A stretch of 64,000 bases of DNA from Bacillus sp. UNC438CL73TsuS30. Its GTDB lineage: Bacteria > Bacillota > Bacilli > Bacillales > Cytobacillaceae. Made by a program: the position numbers and the translations under genes. The notes under the pieces are model-generated. The model was not told the origin of the DNA and ran no database searches. It worked only from the letters and a program-made list of their open reading frames with translations. Positions 26,290-36,019 of this stretch are shown here, piece by piece. Numbering within the stretch: position 1 is the first letter of the stretch; each line of letters begins with the position of its first letter. The stretch lies in contig NZ_KI535299.1 of NCBI RefSeq assembly GCF_000482325.1, positions 49,326 through 113,325 on the forward strand. The letters are read 5' to 3'.

Positions 26290-27168
26290 TTAAGAAAGTG
26301 ATTTCGTTTGATCGTGCTTCTGGCTGAGAAAATAACGTAAAAGATTTAACGCTACCGTTTTTCTATAAGCCGCAGTGGAGCGTTGATCGTCGATGGGCCG
26401 AATAATCTTTTCGAAGGCTGCCACTATCATCGCGATGTCTGCATCGACCAATGGGATTGTTTTTCCAACCAACATCTTCTCAATATCAAGGGATCGAACC
26501 ATCGTAGGTCCGACCGCCCCGAAGGCCAAGCGAATGTCATCGATTCGATCTTTGCTTATCTTGATGAAACCCGCAAACGATACTTTGGCAATGGCATCTG
26601 CGTTTCGGTTGCCGACTTTCTCAAAAACGACCTTGGAATCTTCTTCTAAAACAGATGGAAGAATAATCTCCGCTACGATTTCATTGTGAAAGCGTTGAAT
26701 TCGTCGTGGACCTTGAATAAAATCGCCAATCGCAACGATGCGATCCCCATTTATAGAACGCAACAAAAGCTTTGCATTGTATACATATAATAATGGAAGC
26801 ATGTCACCGGCTGGAGAGGCGTTGCAAATATTACCACCTAATGTTCCTCTGTTTCGAATGGCAGGGGCCGCAATCGTTTTAATTGCGTTTTTTAATGGCA
26901 GAGGTATAAGCGGATGTTCAAGTAATTCACTATAGGTACAGCAGGCCCCGATGTGGATATCCTTGTGATTTTGATATACCTGCTTTAATTCGGAAAGGTG
27001 ATCAATAAAAACAATTGGTTTGGGGATTTTTAGGGGTACTCCCCTACCACTTTTATGAAGAACCATGACATCGGTACCACCGGCGATGATGGCACAGTCT
27101 TCTCGATTCAATTGGCTTAAGGTTTGGTCTAAACGCTCAAAACGGTACGCGGCTATTTTTTCTGCCAT
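26290..27168 (-). CDS. pucC: Xanthine dehydrogenase FAD-binding subunit (PucC)
   Basis: A 292-residue FAD-binding subunit of the molybdenum hydroxylase family. It shows CAIIAGGTDVMV near residue 25 and IRNRGTLGGNICNASPAGDMLP near 104, both flavin-contacting motifs, followed by the CO-dehydrogenase-type C-terminal domain. It overlaps the 2Fe-2S subunit gene by 16 bases, which points to coupled translation. Electrons from the molybdenum site pass through the iron-sulfur subunit to this FAD. Confidence 0.9.
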   Translation of the reverse strand: MAEKIAAYRFERLDQTLSQLNREDCAIIAGGTDVMVLHKSGRGVPLKIPKPIVFIDHLSELKQVYQNHKDIHIGACCTYSELLEHPLIPLPLKNAIKTIAAPAIRNRGTLGGNICNASPAGDMLPLLYVYNAKLLLRSINGDRIVAIGDFIQGPRRIQRFHNEIVAEIILPSVLEEDSKVVFEKVGNRNADAIAKVSFAGFIKISKDRIDDIRLAFGAVGPTMVRSLDIEKMLVGKTIPLVDADIAMIVAAFEKIIRPIDDQRSTAAYRKTVALNLLRYFLSQKHDQTKSLS

Positions 27169-27629
27169 AAGCCGTCACCTTTTTTAGCTGCTAGGTTAAT
27201 CGCATCTACAATCATATTGTAGCCGGTACACCGGCACAGATTTCCGGAAATCCCTTCACGAATTTCAGCCTCTGAAGGATGTGCATTTTTTGATAACAAA
27301 GCTGCACTCGCCATAATCATCCCCGGAATGCAATAGCCACATTGCACGCCACCGGCAATAGAATAGCTTTCATCTAAAATCTTAAACTGTTCCGTTACCA
27401 TTATCCCTTCAATCGTTTGAATATCAGCACCAGCAATCGAGCCAATCGGAATAAGACAGCTGTTTTGCAGGAGGTTATTGACAAAAACACTGCAGGCTCC
27501 GCACTCCCCTTCCCCACAGCCCTCCTTCGTTCCAATTAACTCAAACTCATCTCTTATTAAATCTAGTAATCTTACTGTAGGAGGGGCGTCCGTTTCTACG
27601 ATTCTTCCATTTAGTGTGAATTTAATCAT
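27153..27629 (-). CDS. pucE: Xanthine dehydrogenase 2Fe-2S subunit (PucE)
   Basis: A 158-residue iron-sulfur subunit. The plant-ferredoxin cluster ligands are in GCGEGECGACSVF (about residues 38-50) with a further Cys near 58. The second, helical cluster uses CGYC and CRCTGY (about 98 and 133). Both clusters are complete. It overlaps the molybdenum subunit gene by four bases (ATGA). Confidence 0.93.
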   Translation of the reverse strand: MIKFTLNGRIVETDAPPTVRLLDLIRDEFELIGTKEGCGEGECGACSVFVNNLLQNSCLIPIGSIAGADIQTIEGIMVTEQFKILDESYSIAGGVQCGYCIPGMIMASAALLSKNAHPSEAEIREGISGNLCRCTGYNMIVDAINLAAKKGDGLWQKK

Positions 27630-29788
27630 CCTTCTTCACCTTCTTTCAACAGAAGACTTTCCATAATGACTTCCGGTGTAATCGGAATTTGCTGAAAAGA
27701 CGTTTGCAATGCATCTTCAATCGCCGCTTGGACTGCTGGAGCGCCACCGATTAAGGTTAATTCACCTGCGCCCTTCGCGCCGTATGGACCATCAGCATAG
27801 GGGTTATCGAAGACCTTGCTCTCAATTGGAACAACGTCCAATGAAGTCGGCGGACCATAATCCGATATGCTTTTTTGCTGGATTCTGCCTTGTTTTGACG
27901 TCATCTTTTCTAGATAACCGTACGCTAGCCCCTGCGCCAAACCACCGTCAATTTGGCCTTTCATAATCAGTTCATCGATGACCTTCCCAACTTCATAATT
28001 GCCGTAGACTTTTTCTAACTTTACATTTCCTGTTACTGTATCCACTTCTACTTCTACAATATTGGTCCCCCATGAATAAGCAGGGTAGGCATCTCCCGTG
28101 AAGGTCGATTCGTTCCAAGGTATCATTTCACGGTGAACATAATGCTCGACTACTTCCTGTTCGACCCCCTTTTTCCACTGTTCTTTCAGTTTTTTTGCGG
28201 CCCGTTCAAGCAATTTTCCGACAATCATCGTCGTCCTAGAGGCAACGGTCGGACCGGAGTCGGGAACTTCTTTTGTATCGGGATTAGGGTATAAAACTCT
28301 CTCAAATGGGAGGTCGAGTTCTTTGGCAACAATTTTACTCAGCGTCGTATAAATTCCTTGTCCCATATCAGAATTCGAGATTTTTAGCATAACCTTGCCG
28401 TCTTTTGATTTAACCAGTTTCACCGTTGCTTTAATATGATCCCGTTCGCCACTGCCGGTAAATCCACAGCCGTGGAGGAACAACGAGGTTCCGATGCCCT
28501 TTTTATAGCGCTGGCTTTGTTGGTTGAAACGTTGAAACTCCTCTTTTCTCCTTTTATATTCAGATTTGGTTTGCAAATCCTCAATCATTTCTTCCATTAA
28601 GATTGGGTCGCGAAAATTTCCTTTAGTGATTGTGGGGTCTCCTTGTTTGACGAGGTATTTTCGTTTATATTCAAGCGGGTCGATGTTTGCTAGTTTACTA
28701 AGATGTCCCATATGACTTTCGATTCCAGCAAAGCTTTGTGGGGCTCCAAAGCCTCTGAAGGCTCCGTTGGGAACAGTATTGGTTTTTAAGACATATCCTT
28801 TTGCATGAAAATGAGGAATTTTATAAACACCTGCACTATTTATTAAGGCACGCTGTAATACGACAGAGCTCAATCCCTCATTCGCTCCGCCATCAAGAAA
28901 AACATCCACACACATGCTCAAAATATTTCCTTCCTGATCAAGGGCCGTTCGATATTTGAGTTTGGCCGGATGCCTTTTCGTCGTCACCACCATATCCTCA
29001 GAACGGTCGAACACGAGCATCACCGATTTTTTAACTGCTTTTGCAGCTACTGCGACGTGACAAGCCATCATCGAGGGAAAATCTTCTTTGCCGCCAAAGC
29101 CACCGCCAGTAGGGCTTTGAACCACTCTGACTTCCTCGTCACCACACGCTAAAGCGTTTACCAGCGCGTTTTTTATATAATAAAGACATTGCATCGATCC
29201 CTGGACGACAATTTCATCCTCCTTATAAATGGCGAGCATTCCTTGTGGCTCAAGGTAGACATGCTCCTGATAACCTGTATCATATTCTTCTTCAATGATT
29301 TGATGGGCCCCCTGCTCGATTGTTGAAAGAGTCTCTAAACTTTCCCCAAATTCATAGCAAGACATCATAACCCCGGATGTTGATTTTTGCTGGATCGCTT
29401 CGTCCAATGTATAAATAGCCTGATGTTCTTCAAATTCAATCTTTACTTCATCTAACAAACTGTACAGGATATCCAGGTCTTTTCCAACGAGCATCAGAAT
29501 CGGCTCACCAATATACTGGACCCACTCATTGGCAAAAATGGGCTGGTCATCTTTGATAATTTTGACATAATTCGGTCCGGGGATCTGCTCTGCGCCAACC
29601 GCTTCATACCCTTCCGGAAGGGTTGGTAATTGAATGGATAAGATTTTTCCGTAAGCAATGGGCGACCGATATAACACACCATACACCATGTTTTCCACTT
29701 TCACGTCACTAATATAGGGTAATTGACCTGATACTTTACCTTTATGGTCCTTTTTGGGTACTGAAATGCTTATGTCTTTGAGATTCAT
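27626..29788 (-). CDS. pucD: Xanthine dehydrogenase molybdopterin-binding subunit (PucD)
   Basis: A 720-residue molybdenum hydroxylase catalytic subunit. Marks are QSPTGGGFGGKED near residue 230, NGAFRGFGAPQ near 350 and the terminal PYGAKGAGELTL with the catalytic Glu near 685. Oxidation of hypoxanthine/xanthine to urate is likely because the gene order pucD-E-C-A and the MobA-like pucB upstream match the B. subtilis purine cluster. Other purine or N-heterocycle hydroxylases of the family remain possible. It is the first gene of the four-gene overlapping operon. Confidence 0.88.
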   Translation of the reverse strand: MNLKDISISVPKKDHKGKVSGQLPYISDVKVENMVYGVLYRSPIAYGKILSIQLPTLPEGYEAVGAEQIPGPNYVKIIKDDQPIFANEWVQYIGEPILMLVGKDLDILYSLLDEVKIEFEEHQAIYTLDEAIQQKSTSGVMMSCYEFGESLETLSTIEQGAHQIIEEEYDTGYQEHVYLEPQGMLAIYKEDEIVVQGSMQCLYYIKNALVNALACGDEEVRVVQSPTGGGFGGKEDFPSMMACHVAVAAKAVKKSVMLVFDRSEDMVVTTKRHPAKLKYRTALDQEGNILSMCVDVFLDGGANEGLSSVVLQRALINSAGVYKIPHFHAKGYVLKTNTVPNGAFRGFGAPQSFAGIESHMGHLSKLANIDPLEYKRKYLVKQGDPTITKGNFRDPILMEEMIEDLQTKSEYKRRKEEFQRFNQQSQRYKKGIGTSLFLHGCGFTGSGERDHIKATVKLVKSKDGKVMLKISNSDMGQGIYTTLSKIVAKELDLPFERVLYPNPDTKEVPDSGPTVASRTTMIVGKLLERAAKKLKEQWKKGVEQEVVEHYVHREMIPWNESTFTGDAYPAYSWGTNIVEVEVDTVTGNVKLEKVYGNYEVGKVIDELIMKGQIDGGLAQGLAYGYLEKMTSKQGRIQQKSISDYGPPTSLDVVPIESKVFDNPYADGPYGAKGAGELTLIGGAPAVQAAIEDALQTSFQQIPITPEVIMESLLLKEGEEG

Positions 29789-29913
29789 GGCAGCAACACC
29801 CTTCGACTCGTTTTTTAAAAGGGGACATAGAATGATAGAAACCTCTTCCTTCCGATTTTATAAATAAGAAACCTATTTTATGATTAATTTTTATGATAAT
29901 AAACGACATTTAA

Positions 29914-29961
29914 AAATGCAGGTTCATTCGACCTGGAAAGCTAATCGAATAAACCTGCATG
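29914..29961 (-). terminator. Long hairpin terminator after pucB
   Basis: ATGCAGGTT and AACCTGCAT, extended by ATTCGA/TCGAAT, form an ~15-bp stem with one mismatch. TTTTTAAA follows on the minus strand. It separates pucB from pucD, so pucD needs its own promoter or readthrough. Confidence 0.75.
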
Positions 29962-29988
29962 GATAAAACGCAAAAAATATTGAGAAAT

Positions 29989-30582
29989 TTAAGCTTTAAA
30001 ATAACTTAGGGCTTTTTGGTAATCCTCCTGCGTATCCACATCCATTAATACTCCCGGATCCTCTACATTCATATAGTTCTTTTCATACTGGTTGAGAACC
30101 TCACGCAAATTGCGATCTGGATGGGTTTCAAGAATTGCCTTTTTCACTTCGCTTGATAATTTGATGGGGTGACCACCTTTATAATGAAAGCTGGGAATGA
30201 CCACGTCCCCTTCGGATTTTTCGATTAGCTGAATGGTCTCTTTTTTAACAAGCGGACAATCTCCAGGTGTTAAAAAGAAGGTTGTGCTCTGTACTTCATT
30301 GCAGCCTGCTTGAATGGAACGAAACATCCCCTGGGTAAAGTTTTCATTATAGACAAACTTGATTTGGAAAGAATAGGCATTCTTACTGCTGATTTTTGCG
30401 ATTTCCTTTTGGATGATTTCCGCTTGAAACCCAGCTACGACGATGACCCTGCTGCATATTCCTTCATATTTAGAGATGGTTTGCTCCAAGACGGTCATTT
30501 GCCCCAATGGCAACGTCAGCTTAAATGCATTTGCTCGGCTGGAGTATCCAGCAGCTAGGATGATGGCTTCCATATTTGTCAC
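29989..30582 (-). CDS. pucB: MobA/MocA-like nucleotidyltransferase (PucB)
   Basis: A 197-residue NTP transferase with the N-terminal IILAAGYSSRANAFKL loop and the DCPLV metal motif near residue 103. Relatives attach CMP to molybdopterin for molybdenum hydroxylases, or are required for xanthine dehydrogenase maturation (B. subtilis PucB). Its place just upstream of the xdh subunits supports that. The true start may be the ATG at residue 4. A strong hairpin follows. Confidence 0.85.
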   Translation of the reverse strand: MTNMEAIILAAGYSSRANAFKLTLPLGQMTVLEQTISKYEGICSRVIVVAGFQAEIIQKEIAKISSKNAYSFQIKFVYNENFTQGMFRSIQAGCNEVQSTTFFLTPGDCPLVKKETIQLIEKSEGDVVIPSFHYKGGHPIKLSSEVKKAILETHPDRNLREVLNQYEKNYMNVEDPGVLMDVDTQEDYQKALSYFKA

Positions 30583-30730
30583 CTTCTACCATTCAGTATT
30601 CTTAACCCTCTATAAGTCTTGTGAATTTATTCCCGCATTGTTTACTTTCTTTATTATATGGAATGACAAAGTTTGGCATGACTCTTGGAAATGAATGGAA
30701 TATGGAAATAACACTTAATCATACTTAAAA

Positions 30731-30769
30731 TAAAAAACAGTGGGACACCAATGCCTTCACTGTTTTTAA
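30731..30769 (-). terminator. Terminator of the DMT transporter
   Basis: AAAAACAGTG and CACTGTTTTT pair around a ~15-nt loop. The flanking A/T runs allow termination in the minus direction. Confidence 0.75.
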
Positions 30770-30771
30770 CT

Positions 30772-31668
30772 TTATTCAGCTGGTGTTTTTATTAATTGAT
30801 TTGAACAGTTGACTGATCTAATTTCACTAACAAATGTAGAGCCTAATAGCAGTACACCACCAAGCACTTGAACAATTGTCATCTGTTCTTGCAGGACAAT
30901 TGCAGAAATCAATATAGCTACAAATGGATCCACATAACTTAGCATAGCTATACTCTGTCCTTTTAATCCTTCCATACCAGAGAAAAATAACCAAAACCCA
31001 ATCCCTGTATTGATAATCCCTAAAATTAAAATAAAAGGAATGGAAGAGCTTGATACTTCAAAGATACCAACGCCGGAAGTCAAGAAAACATATGGCATTA
31101 GAAGTAAAGTAGTTATTCCAAGCTGAATGATGGTCAGCTCTAACTTTCCCATATCTTTAATAAATTTATTTAAAAGCAATAACGCAGCATAAAATGCAGC
31201 TGCGATTAATCCGAAAGAAAGTCCAAGCACATCGTCTGAGCTGGATGCTCTCACGCCTTCCCCTACAATCATTAACATCCCTAGGATTGCTACACCAATA
31301 CACACAATTTTCTTGATGGATAATTGTTCCCGAAGTACAAAAGGAGAAAGAATCATCACAAAAACAGGTGCAAAGTAATAACCTAGCGTTGCATTGGCAA
31401 TTGTCGTATGGTCATACGATTGATAAAGAAAAATCCAATTTCCTCCCAATGCAATACCTGAAAGAATCAAAAATAAAGCATTTGATTTAACTACTTTCCA
31501 TGATATTTTTTTCTTAATCATGAAGAATATTAACAGTAAAAATATGCATCCTATGAAACTGCTAAGTAAAGCTCTTTCACTCGAAGATAGACCAATGTTT
31601 CGAACAACTAAACCAATTGTACCGAAAATAATCATTGATAATATAAACTGAATTTTAGATTTCATCAT
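30772..31668 (-). CDS. EamA/DMT-family transporter
   Basis: A 298-residue protein with about ten membrane helices and two EamA repeats. The substrate is unknown. Its ATG (31668 or the adjacent 31665) follows TAGGG. It is divergent from a LysR regulator that starts 171 bases away and probably controls it; TATCATGATA (31795-31804) in the gap is a possible site. Confidence 0.84.
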   Translation of the reverse strand: MMKSKIQFILSMIIFGTIGLVVRNIGLSSSERALLSSFIGCIFLLLIFFMIKKKISWKVVKSNALFLILSGIALGGNWIFLYQSYDHTTIANATLGYYFAPVFVMILSPFVLREQLSIKKIVCIGVAILGMLMIVGEGVRASSSDDVLGLSFGLIAAAFYAALLLLNKFIKDMGKLELTIIQLGITTLLLMPYVFLTSGVGIFEVSSSSIPFILILGIINTGIGFWLFFSGMEGLKGQSIAMLSYVDPFVAILISAIVLQEQMTIVQVLGGVLLLGSTFVSEIRSVNCSNQLIKTPAE

Positions 31669-31839
31669 CTAACCCTACTTTGATGAGAATTGTAGCTGTT
31701 TGGTTTTTTTTCGTCATACACCTTTTCCTTTCCTAACTTGAATAATTAATAGAAATAATTTATCATACTTACACACATTACAAAAACGAATGTTTATCAT
31801 GATAGGTATGACAAAATCAGATGGGATGAGAAAAGAGAT

Positions 31840-32709
31840 ATGAATATCCAAAAATATATGGCATTTGTCAAAGCAGTAGAATTGGGTAGTTTTACAAAAG
31901 CTGCCGAAATATTGGACTATTCACAGTCCGGGATTAGCCGTATGATTAACGATTTAGAAAAGGAATGGGGGATTTTCCTTTTTGAAAGAGGACGTGCCGG
32001 TATCAATTTAACCTCGGATGGTTTAAAGTTACTGCCCCAATTAAAGCGAATATGCAATGAGTATGAAATCTTAATGAAGCAGATAGAAGGCTTACATAAT
32101 CTGGAGTCTGGAATAATACGTATTGGGACATTTTCCAGCGTAGCATCTCATTGGCTCCCTAACATTATTAAAATTTTTAAGAAGGATTACCCATTGATAG
32201 ATTTTGAATTCTTGCTTGGCGATTATACTGAAATTGAGAGCTGGATCCTAAATGGGCGTGTTGACTTTGGATTTTTGCGACTACCGACAAAAGCAGAACT
32301 TGAAACAATCTTTTTGGAACAGGATCGTTTGCTGGCAGTGATTCCACAAAATCATCCTCTTGCTAATTGCGAAAAGTTTCCGATCAACGGCTTACTGAAC
32401 AGTCCGTTTATGCTGTTGGAAAAGGGGGCAAAAGCAGAGATCTCTGAAATTTTTGAGAGGCACTATATTTCACCGAATGTTAATTTTACAACCTGGGATG
32501 ACTATGCCATTATGTCTATGGTGGAAAATGGGCTAGGAATCAGTATATTACCAGAATTGATCTTACAGCGTATTCCACACAAAATTATAGCAAAAGAGCT
32601 TGAAGTTCCTGCTTATAGAAATATTGGTGTTGCGATGAGAGAACAAAAATCACTTTCCCTTGCATCCAAGAAATTTTTAGAATATTTATCATATAGGAAC
32701 AACAAGTGA
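31840..32709 (+). CDS. LysR-family transcriptional regulator
   Basis: A 289-residue LysR protein. The N-terminal winged helix reads MAFVKAVELGSFTKAAEIL...SGISRMI, and the effector domain has GIIRIGTFSSVA near residue 90 and the MVENGLGISILPE motif near 225. It is divergent from the DMT transporter, the usual layout for a regulator and its target. The effector is unknown. Confidence 0.88.
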   Translation: MNIQKYMAFVKAVELGSFTKAAEILDYSQSGISRMINDLEKEWGIFLFERGRAGINLTSDGLKLLPQLKRICNEYEILMKQIEGLHNLESGIIRIGTFSSVASHWLPNIIKIFKKDYPLIDFEFLLGDYTEIESWILNGRVDFGFLRLPTKAELETIFLEQDRLLAVIPQNHPLANCEKFPINGLLNSPFMLLEKGAKAEISEIFERHYISPNVNFTTWDDYAIMSMVENGLGISILPELILQRIPHKIIAKELEVPAYRNIGVAMREQKSLSLASKKFLEYLSYRNNK

Positions 32710-32775
32710 GTGAGTATTTACATATCGTCCCCTTCGTTTAGCAGCAAATTGCTATAAAGAATTTGTTCTATCATC

Positions 32776-33654
32776 TTATTTGTAAACATCCGACACTATG
32801 TTCAAAAAAGCCTGCAAGGCATGTGTTTTATATGCATTTTTCTTCACAACGATGCCAATTTTCCATGGGATATATTGACTGCAGATTTCTTTTAAACAAA
32901 GATTCTTTGAGATCATTTCAGTTAATGGCCTTGGAACAATAGCAACGCCTAGTCCATCACGGACTAATGCCATTAACAAGTCCCATTGCGTTGTACTATA
33001 TGCAATATTCGGTACAAATTGCTCCTTACGGCAACTATCTAGAACTACCTGACGCAAAGCGAAGGTAGGATCAAACATGATCCAGTCATCGTGTTGTAGT
33101 TGTGCAAGTGAAATCTGCTTTTCATCTTTTGAAACATGAGCTTTTGGCAAACAGGCAACAAACGGTGCTTCAAAAATAAGTTGTTCTTCTAGTTCCTTAC
33201 TTTGTGTTGGTAACACTACAAAAGCTACATCCACTTCCCCTTTTTCAACGAGCTTTTCTACACTCAATCCCCCTTCTTCGACAATTTCAAGTTTGACCTC
33301 TTGATATTTTTTAGAGAAAGTTTTTGCCACTTGTGGAAAGAAAAATGTGCCAATAATTTGTGGCAGTCCGACTTTTAAATGCCCTTTTACATGTTCACTC
33401 ATATCTTCAAGCTGTATATGTAACTCCTTCATTTGCTGAAGCATTATAATCGCTTTTTCATATACAAGCTCACCTTCATCGGTTAAACGAATAATTCGAT
33501 TAGAACGCTCAAAGAGTGTTACGCCGAGCTTTTTTTCCAACCTTTGAATCGTTTTAGAAAGGGATGGCTGTGCGATAAATAGCTTCTCACTCGCCTTAGA
33601 AAAGCTTCTACACTCCACAATTGTTTTAAATACCTCGAAGTCTTGTAAGTTCAT
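32776..33654 (-). CDS. LysR-family transcriptional regulator next to nitrilase
   Basis: A 292-residue LysR protein with the usual helix-turn-helix (SFSKASEKLFIAQPSLSKTI) and a CbbR/CcpC-type effector domain. ATG 33654 follows GGAGG; a TTG one codon earlier is less likely. It is divergent from the nitrilase gene. The gap holds a 15-bp palindrome at 33689-33703 that could be its binding site. Confidence 0.87.
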   Translation of the reverse strand: MNLQDFEVFKTIVECRSFSKASEKLFIAQPSLSKTIQRLEKKLGVTLFERSNRIIRLTDEGELVYEKAIIMLQQMKELHIQLEDMSEHVKGHLKVGLPQIIGTFFFPQVAKTFSKKYQEVKLEIVEEGGLSVEKLVEKGEVDVAFVVLPTQSKELEEQLIFEAPFVACLPKAHVSKDEKQISLAQLQHDDWIMFDPTFALRQVVLDSCRKEQFVPNIAYSTTQWDLLMALVRDGLGVAIVPRPLTEMISKNLCLKEICSQYIPWKIGIVVKKNAYKTHALQAFLNIVSDVYK

Positions 33655-33688
33655 CAATTTCCTCCATTATTCCTTTTAGGCATAATTA

Positions 33689-33703
33689 ATATGATTATCA
33701 TAT
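33689..33703. promoter_or_regulatory. Candidate LysR operator between lysR and nitrilase
   Basis: ATATGATTATCATAT is an odd-length perfect palindrome centred between the divergent genes, just before a TATAAT (33713-33718) that could serve the nitrilase gene. Confidence 0.5.
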
Positions 33704-33756
33704 ATTTTACACTATAATCGGCTCCTCTTAAAATTTGAGAAAAAGGAGGGATTCAA

Positions 33757-34680
33757 GTGACAACATGTAAAGTTGCTGTCGTTCAAGCGGGTTCAATTGT
33801 AATGAATAAAGAGAAATGTGTTAACAAGGCCATAAAGTTTATCGAAGAAGCTGGGGAACAAGGAGCTAATATTATTGTTTTTCCGGAAGCTTTTATCCCG
33901 GCGTATCCACGGGGGATGAGCTTTGGGGCAGTAGTAGGCAGCCGTTCTGCAAGTGGACGCAATGATTTTTTACGCTACGCAAAAAATGCCATAACGGTAC
34001 CCGGAGTCGAAACAGAACAACTAGGAGAAGTCGTGAAAAAAGCAGGTGCTTATACTGTTATTGGTGTCATTGAACGCGACCAAGAAACAAGCGGAGGAAC
34101 ACTTTATTGCACTGCGATTTACTTTGGTCCAGATGGAAATCTGTTGGGTAAACACCGAAAACTAAAACCAACAGGAAGTGAACGTCTCATTTGGGGTGAA
34201 GGGGATGGGAGTACACTCCCTGTATTTGATACACCTTATGGCAAAATTGGTTCGCTCATTTGCTGGGAAAACTATATGCCTCTAGCACGCGCAGCTATGT
34301 ACGAAAAGGGGATTCAGATTTATGTCGCACCAACTGCTGATTCGCGTGACACTTGGTTTTCTACTATGAGGCATATTGCTATTGAGGGCCGTTGCTTTGT
34401 TTTATCCTGCAATCAATATAGTACAAAGGATATGTATGAAGATGATTTACTTGAATCAGAGGAAATGCAAAAAATGCCTAATGAAATAACAAGAGGTGGA
34501 AGTTGCATCGTAAATCCACTTGGTCAATTTATAGTTGAACCAGTATTTGGAAAAGAAGAAATACTGTATGCGACTTTAGATTTGGATGACAGCACTCGGG
34601 GTCATTTTGACTTTGATGTTGTCGGACATTATAATCGCAAAGATGTGTTTCAATTAATCGTGAATGAAGAAAAGCAATAG
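33757..34680 (+). CDS. Nitrilase
   Basis: A 307-residue C-N hydrolase of the true nitrilase branch, which turns nitriles into carboxylic acids and ammonia. The triad is visible: Glu44 in FPEAF, Lys135 in HRKLKPT and Cys169 in the CWENYMP motif typical of nitrilases rather than amidases. Chain length is a little short for plant and Rhodococcus enzymes but normal for bacterial ones. It starts at GTG 33757 after AAGGAGG and is divergent from a LysR regulator. Substrate is unknown; aliphatic and aryl nitriles cannot be told apart here. Confidence 0.88.
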   Translation: MTTCKVAVVQAGSIVMNKEKCVNKAIKFIEEAGEQGANIIVFPEAFIPAYPRGMSFGAVVGSRSASGRNDFLRYAKNAITVPGVETEQLGEVVKKAGAYTVIGVIERDQETSGGTLYCTAIYFGPDGNLLGKHRKLKPTGSERLIWGEGDGSTLPVFDTPYGKIGSLICWENYMPLARAAMYEKGIQIYVAPTADSRDTWFSTMRHIAIEGRCFVLSCNQYSTKDMYEDDLLESEEMQKMPNEITRGGSCIVNPLGQFIVEPVFGKEEILYATLDLDDSTRGHFDFDVVGHYNRKDVFQLIVNEEKQ

Positions 34681-34934
34681 ATTTCTTTTTGGTATTTTTA
34701 TTCATAAAGGTCCCTACTCACCTGCAATAACGGGGTAAATGGTTGCATAAGTATAAAATCACACATACAATAGGTGCGAACTGAACACGCTAAAAATCCT
34801 TTTGAATCGGATACGCCCTGCAAGCCCTATCCCTTGCTTCCCTACAAGATTTATTTAATCCATACACTGAGTTTACAAGGATTTAATATTCAGATGATAT
34901 GATTCGTTTATCAACGAATGAGGAGGCAGTATAA

Positions 34935-35732
34935 ATGAATGTGCGTGCAGTATTTATTGATATGGATGGTACACTACTAACAGCCTCAAACAACATTACC
35001 CGCCGAAATATGGAAGGCATTTATAAGCTTATGAATCAGGGAGTCAAGGTTTTCCTTGCTACTGGTCGACACTATGAAGTAACCGCTCCTTACCATAAAG
35101 AAATTGGATTGCAAACTCCTATGATCTGTTTGAATGGTGCCGCTATTCACGATGCAGTGACAGGAAGAGCTATTCAAATGAAAACCGTCCGACTAAACGA
35201 AGAACGTTTCCACGATCTGACCGCTGAAAATCCTTGTAATGTTATGATCCATACAGTAAATGGACTTTATTGTAAGGAAACAAATGAAGAAATCGATTAT
35301 TGGACTAAAGTTGGGCAAATTGCGCCAAGTTATATTGGAGATTTAAGACAGGCAAATTACCAAGATGTTCTTAAATATAGTGTTCGAACAGGTACACCGT
35401 GTCAGGAATTTTCCGCTATGTTTCAAAAGGAAGCAGAAGTCATCAATTGGAATGACGGATTTGAACTGGTTGCTCCTCATGTTTCCAAATGGTCTGCTAT
35501 AAAAAGTTTACTTCGAGAATTTCGAATTAGTCCCAATGAAGTGGTTGCCATTGGTGACGGACCCAATGATATTGAGATGCTTCGGCATGTCGGAACTGGT
35601 GTGGCAATGGGGAACGCTAGCGAAGAGGTTAAAGCGGCAGCAGATTTTGTTACAGGACACCACGAAAATGATGGATTAGCAGAGTTTATCGAACGTTATC
35701 TTCATAAATCATATGAATCAAATGTGATTTAG
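34935..35732 (+). CDS. HAD-superfamily Cof-type phosphatase
   Basis: A 265-residue haloacid-dehalogenase hydrolase of the Cof/IIB type. The nucleophile motif is FIDMDGTLL (Asp9, Asp11), motif II is ATGRH near residue 43, and motif IV is AIGDGPNDIEML near 210. It probably dephosphorylates sugar phosphates or cofactors. The ATG follows GAGGAGG. It stands alone and ends in a clear terminator. Confidence 0.9.
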   Translation: MNVRAVFIDMDGTLLTASNNITRRNMEGIYKLMNQGVKVFLATGRHYEVTAPYHKEIGLQTPMICLNGAAIHDAVTGRAIQMKTVRLNEERFHDLTAENPCNVMIHTVNGLYCKETNEEIDYWTKVGQIAPSYIGDLRQANYQDVLKYSVRTGTPCQEFSAMFQKEAEVINWNDGFELVAPHVSKWSAIKSLLREFRISPNEVVAIGDGPNDIEMLRHVGTGVAMGNASEEVKAAADFVTGHHENDGLAEFIERYLHKSYESNVI

Positions 35733-35739
35733 GTTATTC

Positions 35740-35767
35740 AAAAAGGACGGATATTCCGTCCCTTTTT
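35740..35767 (+). terminator. Terminator of the HAD phosphatase gene
   Basis: A GGACGG/CCGTCC stem followed by CTTTTTT, eight bases after the stop codon. Confidence 0.85.
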
Positions 35768-36019
35768 TGTGTATGCATTTTAAAAAGCGTTGCGGTGAAC
35801 CCTGGTGAATCAGGTAGCTAATCACTGAAAGATCTTAGTCCATTCCCCCATAAGGCGCCTAAGTAAGCATGCAATCAACTGCCAGGGAGATGTTGCTAGA
35901 AAAACAAAAATTTCTCAGCTGATCAAATGTGATATGTTATGATGAATAAGTGCGTTAACCTATTTATTCTTTTGGTTAACATTTAAATATTATCGAACTT
36001 GTCGGACTGGGGGAAATTT

